DNA from: Desulfobacillus sp041396245
GTDB taxonomy: Bacteria > Pseudomonadota > Gammaproteobacteria > Burkholderiales > Rhodocyclaceae
Direction: 5' to 3'
DNA length: 32,438 bases
Assembly (NCBI GenBank): GCA_041396245.1
Contig: JAWKYW010000023.1
Coordinates: 1-32,438, forward strand
The position numbers were made by a program, and so were the translations under genes. This document shows positions 1 through 7,138 of this stretch, piece by piece. Every line of letters begins with the position of its first letter. The stretch's first letter is position 1. The notes beneath the pieces are model-generated. The model saw only the letters and a list, made by a program, of their open reading frames with translations, was not told the DNA's origin and did no database searches.

Positions 1-24
1 CTGATCCGGCCTTTGTTTTACGTA

Positions 25-1362
25 TTACGACTGTTTTAGAGCCCCCAGGTAGGCTTGAAACAGATGAGGCTGGGCCAAGGACATCCCCTCCTTGTGCAGC
101 AGGCGATTAACCCGCCGTCGCGAGGGATACTCCTTGTTGGCCCTTATCTGCCCCACGACCTCCACAACTCGGCTACTCTGCCGACCCTGATGTTCCCTGG
201 ACCTTGCCCTGACGGCTGCCTTGAACCGTTTGGTCAGCCTTGCATATTGCTCAGGAAACCAGTAGCGCAGGTAGCTCCGTGTCAGGCCTAGGTTGGCGGC
301 GATTTCGGATACCGGCAAGGCGTCGTTTGCATCCAGCAGGGCTATCAGATGCTCCTGGGTTTTCTGGCGAGGCTCAGGAGGCACCCTTGGGCAAGCCTTC
401 CGGTCCTTCAGCCGGCCCGGCAGAAGCCTCAGCGCGGTTGTCTGGGGCCAGGATGCTCCGAACACCTCAGTAGGCATCACATTCAACCCATAGCAGAGCG
501 ACAGGAGGTGGGTGATGCTGGGCCGCTCGTCCTTTCTCAGCCAGCCGTTCAGCCCGCGATCATGGAACCCCAGCGCCTTGCAGAATGCCGCCTTGTTGCC
601 TTCCGCCACCATCGAAACCTGCTTTTCGACGAAACGGCGGAATCGGTCGAAACAGATGGACAATCCAGCATCCAACTGATGTACCACCATGTCGGCTACC
701 GCCTTGCACACCCAGAGCTGGAACTCCGGCAATGCCGTAGAAGGCCGGATGCCGGTGAGCGGTTTCCGGCAATGGCTACAGATGCCCAGATCGGGATAGC
801 GGGGCAGGTAGGGTTGCGTCTTGCTGCAATGAGGACAGCGATCCTCGAGCAGGCAAGCGTGCTCAGGGCAGGCCCGATACGGCTCAATGGACCAGACCAG
901 CGGGAAGCTGGTTGCTTCGCCCAGAAGACGTTGCCGGTACAGGCAAACGGGGCACCATCTGGGATGGCGCGCCAGCAGCCCCTGTCCGTTGTGCGGAAAG
1001 ACCTTCTTCCATGGAAGCATGGTCAGATAGTCGAGGCTTGGGCGTCCGGTGAGATATTCCATTGCAGAGACGAACAGCTCGGCATACTGGCCTATCCCAT
1101 TCACGGTGCCGGCAAGACTGCGATAGAAAGTCGAATAGTCCAGCTTCCCGATCGCAGGCATGGCCTTGCCGAAAACCTTCCCAACCAGATGGCGCGGACT
1201 GACTGCGTGCGCCCGGCTGGTTCGGACCAGGAGAGACAGAAGGCTTTCCTGCTGCGGCGTCCCGATTCCGACCGGTGACAGAGAGAACAGGACGCTGCGA
1301 GGTGGAATATACACGGCTGCCTGAGAATCCTCATCGAGAGAGAAATTCCAAGGGCCGTTCAT
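25..1362 (-). CDS. tniQ: TniQ/TnsD family target-site selection protein
   Basis: In Tn7-like elements, TniQ/TnsD proteins recognise the attachment site and recruit TnsC. This 445-aa protein has the TniQ N-terminal signature (around residues 27-50, with P-x-Q-x-E-S-x-x-S-L-L-x-R) and zinc-binding pairs at C137/C140, C165/H168, C176/C179 and C195/C198. The C-terminal third has helix-turn-helix-like stretches (about residues 345-375 and 400-435). That makes it longer than minimal TniQ proteins and more like TnsD, which binds a specific site. Its ATG overlaps the stop of the tnsC gene (ATGA), which suggests translational coupling. It is the last gene visible on this side. The family is clear; the att site it recognises is unknown. 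Confidence 0.88.
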   Translation of the reverse strand: MNGPWNFSLDEDSQAAVYIPPRSVLFSLSPVGIGTPQQESLLSLLVRTSRAHAVSPRHLVGKVFGKAMPAIGKLDYSTFYRSLAGTVNGIGQYAELFVSAMEYLTGRPSLDYLTMLPWKKVFPHNGQGLLARHPRWCPVCLYRQRLLGEATSFPLVWSIEPYRACPEHACLLEDRCPHCSKTQPYLPRYPDLGICSHCRKPLTGIRPSTALPEFQLWVCKAVADMVVHQLDAGLSICFDRFRRFVEKQVSMVAEGNKAAFCKALGFHDRGLNGWLRKDERPSITHLLSLCYGLNVMPTEVFGASWPQTTALRLLPGRLKDRKACPRVPPEPRQKTQEHLIALLDANDALPVSEIAANLGLTRSYLRYWFPEQYARLTKRFKAAVRARSREHQGRQSSRVVEVVGQIRANKEYPSRRRVNRLLHKEGMSLAQPHLFQAYLGALKQS

Positions 1363-2474
1363 GACAGCACCACTCCAACCGGATCGCGCTTCGGATTGCG
1401 CGTGCCAGGACGACGGGGCCTCTTAATAGCGCCGGGTTCGTCCCGTGCCAGCAGGACACCGTTCTTCAGGAGATCGAGCAGCCGGTCGTCGCCGACATCG
1501 GCCAGCTTCGCCTCCCCGAGGCAGGCTTCCTCGATGATGGTCATGAGCCCCCGATTTTTCAGCGCGAACCGCTCGGCGAAGACTGCATCGATGAGAGAGG
1601 CTTCCTCGCGCAGGGCGTACTCGAGACAGCGCGCCAGCCAGTCCTTCAGGATGCCGACGCAGCCAGCCGACTTCTGATAGAAATATTCGGCATGGCTGTC
1701 CAGCCTCGCCTGAACATACTTCGATAGCCGTTGCTCGAAGAAGCCAAGGATCTTGCGAAAGTTCTTGCGATCTTCACTCGATCTCATGTCGTAGCGAGGA
1801 TAGTTCACCATCTGGCTGCGCCGGGTGAGCTGGCCGCTCTGCTCCAAGATATCGAGCAGGCGGTAGGTACCGATGAGCAGTATGGTGACCCCGGTTTCGA
1901 TGGTGAGGGATTTCAGGCACTCGAACTGGCACTCCAGGCGCTGCTTGCCGCCCACCAGAAGCAGATGCTGCGCCTCGTCGATGACGAGGAGTTTGGTTTT
2001 GCGCAGGCGGAGATATTCCTCGACCGCGCGGCGCAGCGCGTCTGCGGTCGATTGTTCCAGGCCATTCGTTTCAAAACCATGATCGGGCAGAAGAGAGCCC
2101 TGCCTGGGCAGGATCAGCTTGCGATTGACCAGCGGTTCGCCCTGGCCATGAAGGAGGCGTATGTGGAAGTCCTTCCAGCTAAACCCGGTCCCGTTTGGCG
2201 GTACTGCATTGATCGTCACCACCGGCACGAAATCCGGCTCCAGGGACATGCGCTCCTCGTAGTACAGGAGCAGCCGATTGCGGGCGGCCCTGGCCAGCGT
2301 GCTTTTGCCCACGCCGGTAGGGCCGGTGAAGATAATGATCTGGGGCGACGAGGAGGCCCCGAGGGCGGCTCCGAGGTTGGTGAAGGTGTCCTTGGCGACC
2401 GGGTGCGAGAAGACATAACCCTGAAAGTCGGCAAGAGCTTGGGCGACGGGATCATTAATTGTCTGCGGAATCAT
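1359..2474 (-). CDS. tnsC: TnsC/TniB family AAA+ transposition regulator
   Basis: TnsC/TniB ATPases assemble on target DNA and link the target selector (TniQ) to the transposase. The 371-aa product has a Walker A GPTGVGKST with the lysine at residue 57 and a Walker B LLVIDEAQH. The second half matches the AAA+ lid of the TniB group. I chose the ATG at 2474 because it overlaps the transposase stop codon (ATGA, 2471-2474). An in-frame upstream ATG at 2516 would place 14 odd residues inside the previous gene. It also overlaps tniQ at its 3' end. Family assignment is firm; whether it is TnsC-like or TniB-like in detail is not decidable by eye. Confidence 0.9.
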   Translation of the reverse strand: MIPQTINDPVAQALADFQGYVFSHPVAKDTFTNLGAALGASSSPQIIIFTGPTGVGKSTLARAARNRLLLYYEERMSLEPDFVPVVTINAVPPNGTGFSWKDFHIRLLHGQGEPLVNRKLILPRQGSLLPDHGFETNGLEQSTADALRRAVEEYLRLRKTKLLVIDEAQHLLLVGGKQRLECQFECLKSLTIETGVTILLIGTYRLLDILEQSGQLTRRSQMVNYPRYDMRSSEDRKNFRKILGFFEQRLSKYVQARLDSHAEYFYQKSAGCVGILKDWLARCLEYALREEASLIDAVFAERFALKNRGLMTIIEEACLGEAKLADVGDDRLLDLLKNGVLLARDEPGAIKRPRRPGTRNPKRDPVGVVLS

Positions 2475-5113
2475 TTCAGCACCTCGAAGATTTCGATGTT
2501 GACTGGACCAGACCATGGATCCTCTGCAGTACCGGCGGCATCCAAAGCGACCGGCGTAGGCAAACCCGGTACGATGGGCTCATTAGCGAGAAGCTCTGCA
2601 TCGCGGCGCTGCTGCCGCAGCACAGCCTCCGTTTTGCGGGTCTGGCTGACATAGGCGGCGATGTCGCTGGCGTTCACGCCGCGCTGGATGTCGGCCAAGT
2701 GATGCAGGGCCCGGATTTCCTGGCTGATGGCGGCGATTTCACGCTCGGTGCGGCGCTCGAAAAGAGCCTGGTGTTCGGAACGGCACAGTACCCATTCGCC
2801 GTTGGCGAGGGTATAAGCCCTGGAAACATCGAAAGGGTCATAGACCAGAGGGACCTTTGAGCGGACCACCTTGGGCTCGCGGAAGATTGGATGCCAGTAG
2901 TAGACGCCCCTGATCTTGATGCCGCGGCCAGTGCGCACCACGGCTTTGCCGGCCGGGGTCGTCGGCATGCACAAGCGGTTGAAATCCTCCGTATAGGGAA
3001 TCAGCACGTGCTCGCGCGTGCCGGCGAGCGCCAGCCCGCGTGCCATGGCTTCCTTGGGCGACATGCCCAATGCCGGGTGCCTGAGGTTGGCGTAGACCGT
3101 GTCCGCGAAACCCTCGAAGGCATCCGTCAGCGCCGGCAGCGTCCAGACGGCCAGCGCGCGGGGATCGTGACTTGGCGACATGCTTCGAGGCCGCTGCAGG
3201 GCCTGGCTATTGCCGGCGAGGTTGTGGATGAACGCCTGGTTGTTCACCCCGAAGAAACGTTCGATGACCGAGCCGAACCGTCCCTTAGCAGCCGGGCGCG
3301 ACTTCTTGTGACTCTCCAGTCGCGCCAGCAGCGCCTCGAAGTAGAGACTCTCGAAATCGCTGCCTTGGTCCACCACGATTGTCTTCGGTATCCGTCCATG
3401 GCGGCGCACGGCATTCCGAATCACCGCCATGCAGCTTCGGTAGCTGGGCGGATCGAAGCTGATAAAAAAGGCCAGAATCAGACGCGTGAAGGCGTCGAGG
3501 AGAATGGTCAGCCAGGGTCTGCCCAGATTGGCGCCCGTGCGGCTGTCCACCAACTCCACGTCAAGCTCGGTGTGGTCGATATGGCCGATCTCGAAAGGAC
3601 GCTCACCGTGTCGCGGCGTGGATTGGTCGATATGCCACTGAAACTCGCTGAGGCTGTATGAGGCGCGTCTGCCCTGGCGGGCAAGCACAACCTCTTCTTC
3701 TCTCCGCCGCCGGATCTCGGCCCGGAACGTCTTGTCGGAAGGTGGCGGCAGGCCCCGTTCGATGCAGAGGTTGCGCGCCATGCCCCAGGCTACTGTGATA
3801 TTCGGTTGAGAAGCATTCAGCACCTCGGCGTCGATGACTTCGTTCATCGCTTTGATTACCTCGGTGCTGATTTTCCGTATGCGATTGCCGCGGGCGCTGA
3901 TCCTGGGTAGCAGGCCGACAAAGCGATTGCCGTAGAGAAGTTCGCCCTCGGCGGCACGCTTGCGCAGGTAGCGCAATGTTCTGGGCGGTACGGCAACATC
4001 GCCGGGCGGGGCTTCGAGGCGCCTGATTCGCTCGACGGTTTGTTCAAGATCTACGGGGGCGGCTTTTTTCAGCAGTTCCTTAGCCAGGGCATTGCGCTGA
4101 TCCTCGTTTTCGGTGAGGCCGGTGATCGTACCCTTGCTGACGAGAACTTGGAACAAATCCAGGTTCAGGTTCGAGATGGCCCGGTTCTCGTCCTCAAGAT
4201 AGATGTCAGTTGCGCCGACGTTAAGGATGCGCCAGGGATTGCCGTCCCAGATGATCTGCGTTCCGGCTTGCATGAGGATCGTATGCAAAGGTACGAGCGC
4301 ATGCCCACCGCTGCTGCACTTTTGTCCCACATAGATCTCGGCGCTGATGGCGTCGTGGCAAACGTTGGTAAATCCGGGCTCCGAAAGCAGTTCATGCTCC
4401 AGGTCGACGAACAGGCGCTTGTAGGCGATCAGCCTGAATATCGTGTCGGCCGGGATGTCGCCACCTTCCAACAGCCGCTGCAGGGGCACCCACCGCTCTG
4501 TCGCGAAAGGGCCCGCGACCGCGACAACCTCTACATCGGTGGGCGGCGGACAGTCGGCGCGGAGGTAATCGGATAGATACTCGAGATTCCGCACCAGAAT
4601 CCAGTTGACGTCCTTGTCACACAGCACCTTGAAGCCGAGGCCATACTGCGCCGCGAACGCTTCTCCCGGCGGGCAGCGCCAGCCGCCGTTGCTATCCGGC
4701 ACGAAACGTTCGCTGCCGCTCCGGTGGGATTCCTGCAGGTCCTTCTCAGGCTTGCATTCCACCCACCCCATCCAGCGCGTCTGAATGAGGAAAAAGTCCG
4801 GCGTGGAAAGATGGGAGATGTTTTTCCCGCTTCCGTTCCGGTAGGCGAGCTTCACCTGGGATGGTTGGTCATAGAACTCGGCCGTGTCCGGGTCATGTTC
4901 CCACTGATAGATCCAGGGCAACTCGCCCTTGTGGCTCTCGGCCTGGATGACACGGCCCATCTTCAGGCTTGCGAATCGGGTGGCGACGTTGTGGGTGCCG
5001 CCGCCCACCCTGCGTACTGGTTCGGATGTGCGGACGTGCTCGACGACCTTGCGGCCGATCAAGAAGATGTTTTGTTGCATGAACAGTTTCAGCAGTTCGT
5101 TCTCGGAAAGCAT
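2471..5113 (-). CDS. tnsAB: TnsA-TnsB fusion transposase
   Basis: The 880-aa product combines two transposase activities. Residues about 50-200 resemble the TnsA endonuclease: a glutamate near 59-64, STPDF with D106, then GWVECKP with E119 and K121, a PD-(D/E)xK-like arrangement that would cut the 5' strands. The rest is a Mu/TnsB-type integrase with D513 (in GHIDHTEL), D582 (in VVDQGSDF) and E618 (in SVIERFF). The 35 residues between D582 and E618 give the classic DD35E spacing, for 3'-end cleavage and joining. The ATG at 5113 has a good Shine-Dalgarno (GGAGGAAACC) directly upstream; in-frame upstream starts exist at 5125, 5128 and 5188. The TnsA part is recognised by motif only and needs a profile search; the DDE part is secure. 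Confidence 0.85.
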   Translation of the reverse strand: MLSENELLKLFMQQNIFLIGRKVVEHVRTSEPVRRVGGGTHNVATRFASLKMGRVIQAESHKGELPWIYQWEHDPDTAEFYDQPSQVKLAYRNGSGKNISHLSTPDFFLIQTRWMGWVECKPEKDLQESHRSGSERFVPDSNGGWRCPPGEAFAAQYGLGFKVLCDKDVNWILVRNLEYLSDYLRADCPPPTDVEVVAVAGPFATERWVPLQRLLEGGDIPADTIFRLIAYKRLFVDLEHELLSEPGFTNVCHDAISAEIYVGQKCSSGGHALVPLHTILMQAGTQIIWDGNPWRILNVGATDIYLEDENRAISNLNLDLFQVLVSKGTITGLTENEDQRNALAKELLKKAAPVDLEQTVERIRRLEAPPGDVAVPPRTLRYLRKRAAEGELLYGNRFVGLLPRISARGNRIRKISTEVIKAMNEVIDAEVLNASQPNITVAWGMARNLCIERGLPPPSDKTFRAEIRRRREEEVVLARQGRRASYSLSEFQWHIDQSTPRHGERPFEIGHIDHTELDVELVDSRTGANLGRPWLTILLDAFTRLILAFFISFDPPSYRSCMAVIRNAVRRHGRIPKTIVVDQGSDFESLYFEALLARLESHKKSRPAAKGRFGSVIERFFGVNNQAFIHNLAGNSQALQRPRSMSPSHDPRALAVWTLPALTDAFEGFADTVYANLRHPALGMSPKEAMARGLALAGTREHVLIPYTEDFNRLCMPTTPAGKAVVRTGRGIKIRGVYYWHPIFREPKVVRSKVPLVYDPFDVSRAYTLANGEWVLCRSEHQALFERRTEREIAAISQEIRALHHLADIQRGVNASDIAAYVSQTRKTEAVLRQQRRDAELLANEPIVPGLPTPVALDAAGTAEDPWSGPVNIEIFEVLK

Positions 5114-5126
5114 GGTTTCCTCCATC

Positions 5127-5274
5127 ATTGTCTGCGTCCCGGACACGCAAGGAAGTTGGCGAGGCCAACCTCGGAGGATTCGGGACATTCGGGATTTGGT
5201 GTGCCCTATCGGGCAATACGGGGCCAGCGGCTATCAAAGAACTTCTTGACAACCGATGTCGGGACGCAGACAAT
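5127..5274. repeat. 15-bp perfect inverted repeat flanking the tnsAB upstream region
   Basis: ATTGTCTGCGTCCCG at 5127-5141 is repeated as its exact reverse complement at 5260-5274, enclosing about 118 bp just upstream of tnsAB. The outer arm contains ACA (5270-5272), which would be the TGT terminus of a Tn7-like end. The adjoining ATAAT (5273-5277) is then a candidate half of a 5-bp target duplication. The inner arm is in the opposite orientation and close to the start codon, so it could instead be an operator or a TnsB autoregulatory site. Confidence 0.55.
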
Positions 5275-5324
5275 AATTTCCGTCGGGCTGGAAATCTGAC
5301 GAAGTCATTGCCGTTGTCACTGCC

Positions 5325-5356
5325 AAAAGGCTTGGAGCAAATACTCCAAGCCTTTT
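5325..5356. terminator. Perfect 13-bp stem hairpin terminator
   Basis: AAAAGGCTTGGAG (5325-5337) and CTCCAAGCCTTTT (5344-5356) form a perfect 13-bp stem with a 6-nt loop. Each outer side carries an A or T run, so the hairpin could terminate on either strand. It lies between the candidate transposon end and the minus-strand gene ending at 5438. It could insulate the transposon from that gene, or be the terminator of a gene displaced by the insertion. Confidence 0.7.
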
Positions 5357-5437
5357 GCGCTTTCTGGCACCCATGTTATCTAGTGATCGTTAGGTCACGA
5401 TGAACTCCTTTCTGGCTTGATTGAACAGGGTGGTTTT

Positions 5438-5668
5438 CTAAACTTTTCTGTTGCGCAGGGAAGTCAGCCACGCTGCAACATCGACGGTTAGCGCGAACTT
5501 TCCCCGTCGGTTCGGTATGTCGAATACCGCCACCCCTACAGCCCCCATTCGAGCTGCTCGCGCCAAAGCTGCCGATGTTCGATAACCAAGAGCTCGGCGC
5601 AGATCTTCCCCGCCCATGAGCGGGCCGAACTCTTTCAGCATTTTTTCCGCAAGATCGTTGGTTTGCAT
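5438..5668 (-). CDS. Small putative DNA-binding protein (76 aa)
   Basis: This 76-aa protein has an N-terminal helical stretch with GGEDLRRALGYRTSAALARA, which reads like a helix-turn-helix or excisionase-type recognition segment. A short beta-like segment (VFDIPNRRGKFAL) and a terminal helix (VAAWLTSLRNRK) follow. Small proteins of this look are common next to integrated elements, but I do not recognise a named family. It faces the transposon and is transcribed away from the 298-aa gene, with a 105-bp AT-rich divergent intergenic region that could hold shared regulation. Its 3' side is closed by the strong hairpin at 5325-5356. Regulatory function is an inference. Confidence 0.6.
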   Translation of the reverse strand: MQTNDLAEKMLKEFGPLMGGEDLRRALGYRTSAALARAARMGAVGVAVFDIPNRRGKFALTVDVAAWLTSLRNRKV

Positions 5669-5773
5669 GTTTGTTGTCGCTTAATTCCGTTCAATTACGC
5701 TTGGGTAGCCTCATTGATATCAAATAGCGGATAGGTTAAAAAGAACGTCATTAATAGGTAATTTCATGCCACC

Positions 5774-6670
5774 ATGCCGACGGCTTCAGCAGCTGGCCAA
5801 ATGAAACGAAGGAAAGGGCGCCCTAAAGCTGACCCAGTAGATCGACTACGGGTGAAGATTTGGTATTTGGCGGTTAAAAGTCGAGGCGACTGGTCAGACT
5901 ATCGGCTCGATGAGATATTTGCGTCTGAAGATGGCGAACGCCGAGGGGCAGACAGGCTGCGGGCGTTTGAAACTATCAGGCGCTTCGGAACCACGCCGTC
6001 AAAAGGAACATACCGGAGAAGGCGCTTTGATTTGATCTCCAGGGTGGACGCTCATCCGGATTTTGCGGGGACTGCCGCAATCTACCATTCCGCCTTCTGG
6101 GATCTCCTGAAAGCGAGAAAAATGGGGCTTGTCGAGGCTCGTGATTTTGCAGAGCAATGCATGTCTCGGTGCCATGTACACCGACCTTCAGAAAAGCTGC
6201 AAGACATTATCGATTTTGCCTTGAGCGAGAGGCGCCATAAAAACCCGCGCGTGAAGAATTCCGATCTATATGCTGGTGCTTTGAATAAAATCGTCGCCAG
6301 AATGCCGTTGGACCTTGACACGCTCGCCTTGGTAGGAGGGCTTTTCAGGGAGGCATACCTGGTTTGCTCATTGGAGACGGCCGGATTTCTCAGGCGCAGT
6401 TTGCTCGATCTTCTTGAGAAATATTCATCGCAAGAGTGGCTAGGGGATGCCGGGAGCGAGCTTTGCCAGCAGGCGGAACGACACATCCTTTTTTGGCAGC
6501 TGACGCCGGATTTTCTCGAAGAGGAAATTTATGACGAATGGCCACCGGCTGCAGTTGCGCGCCCATTAATGCAGCTAAATGAAGCGACGCGAAGCCTTAT
6601 CTCGCAAGAGAATGAGTTGTACGACAGGCTGATAAGGAAGCGGATGGTGAAGATTTTGAAGAGCCGGTAG
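5774..6670 (+). CDS. Hypothetical protein with AT-hook-like N-terminus
   Basis: I do not recognise the family of this 298-aa protein. The N-terminus carries a basic segment KRRKGRPKADP that resembles an AT-hook (basic residues around a GRP core), so DNA binding is possible. The rest is mostly helical, with no catalytic motif, signal peptide or membrane segment. Base composition is clearly more AT-rich than the operons to the right, which suggests transfer. It is divergent from the 76-aa putative DNA-binding gene. The ATG at 5774 has a weak Shine-Dalgarno; an in-frame ATG at 5801, starting right at the basic segment, is an alternative. A hairpin overlaps its stop codon. Confidence 0.65.
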   Translation: MPTASAAGQMKRRKGRPKADPVDRLRVKIWYLAVKSRGDWSDYRLDEIFASEDGERRGADRLRAFETIRRFGTTPSKGTYRRRRFDLISRVDAHPDFAGTAAIYHSAFWDLLKARKMGLVEARDFAEQCMSRCHVHRPSEKLQDIIDFALSERRHKNPRVKNSDLYAGALNKIVARMPLDLDTLALVGGLFREAYLVCSLETAGFLRRSLLDLLEKYSSQEWLGDAGSELCQQAERHILFWQLTPDFLEEEIYDEWPPAAVARPLMQLNEATRSLISQENELYDRLIRKRMVKILKSR

Positions 6671-6698
6671 TGCGCCTTGAATAGGCCTACCGATTTTT
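6665..6698 (+). terminator. Rho-independent terminator overlapping the stop codon
   Basis: CGGTAG (6665-6670) pairs with CTACCG (6687-6692), and GCCT (6674-6677) pairs with AGGC (6683-6686) inside it, followed by ATTTTT. The TAG stop codon of the 298-aa gene is part of the stem. Confidence 0.6.
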
Positions 6699-6778
6699 CA
6701 GCGAGAGAACTACTGATGTCTGCTTCCCGATGCGAAACTGCCCCAACTCACTCAGCCAGAAACAGGATTCCGACTAAG

Positions 6779-7030
6779 CTACCAAGAGAGGGATTTTGCT
6801 CGGGCAATCAAGCGCTGTATGGCGTGCGCCTCAGAATTTCTATGAGCCGAGAAAAGGCTAGAAGGAGCCAATGGCAAGAAGTAAACCTTAGCTGACTGCA
6901 CTGGCGGTTCATGCTCATTTCTTAAGGGCGCGCACTGATACTGTGCTGCAGAAGAATTCGACTCTCTGATATCGTCAGAGAATTCGAACGAAAGCTGTGG
7001 GCAACTAGGCGAGTCTTGCTTTTTACTCAC
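6779..7030 (-). CDS. Small orphan protein, GTG start (83 aa)
   Basis: This 83-aa reading frame starts with GTG at 7030, behind an almost ideal Shine-Dalgarno (AAGGAGGAGG, 3 nt before the start). That is the best evidence that it is translated. The sequence is polar, with no membrane segment and no domain I can name. The C-terminal part (KVYFLPLAPSSLF, then IQRLIARAKSL) looks folded or helical. It follows the deaminase gene on the same strand after 108 bp of AT-rich DNA, so the two may be co-transcribed. A role in the deaminase system is only a guilt-by-association idea. Confidence 0.6.
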   Translation of the reverse strand: MSKKQDSPSCPQLSFEFSDDIRESNSSAAQYQCAPLRNEHEPPVQSAKVYFLPLAPSSLFSAHRNSEAHAIQRLIARAKSLSW

Positions 7031-7138
7031 AATCCTCCTCCTTGCCTTTAGTTGATCTTCTCAATGAAAAATAATAGCAAAAATGACAACAGATATCTAT
7101 AAAATTGCCTTATGGACCCCTTTTGAAGCTACGGTTGC

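Larger units (their letters stand above)
25..5274 (-). mobile_element. Tn7-like transposon, transposition-gene end (partial)
   Basis: Three coupled minus-strand genes encode TnsAB, TnsC and TniQ, the core of a Tn7-like cut-and-paste element. In this family the TnsA/TnsB gene lies next to one transposon end, so that end is expected just above 5113. The best candidate is an ACA at 5270-5272, which reads TGT on the minus strand and starts a 15-nt sequence repeated inverted at 5127-5141. The cargo and the other end would lie left of position 1 and cannot be seen. No TnsE or Cas gene is visible. The module is inferred from gene content; the exact end is tentative. Confidence 0.7.

Noticed and set aside
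6677..6895. Small plus-strand frame after the 298-aa gene
   Set aside because: It overlaps the terminator hairpin and runs opposite the better-initiated 83-aa gene.
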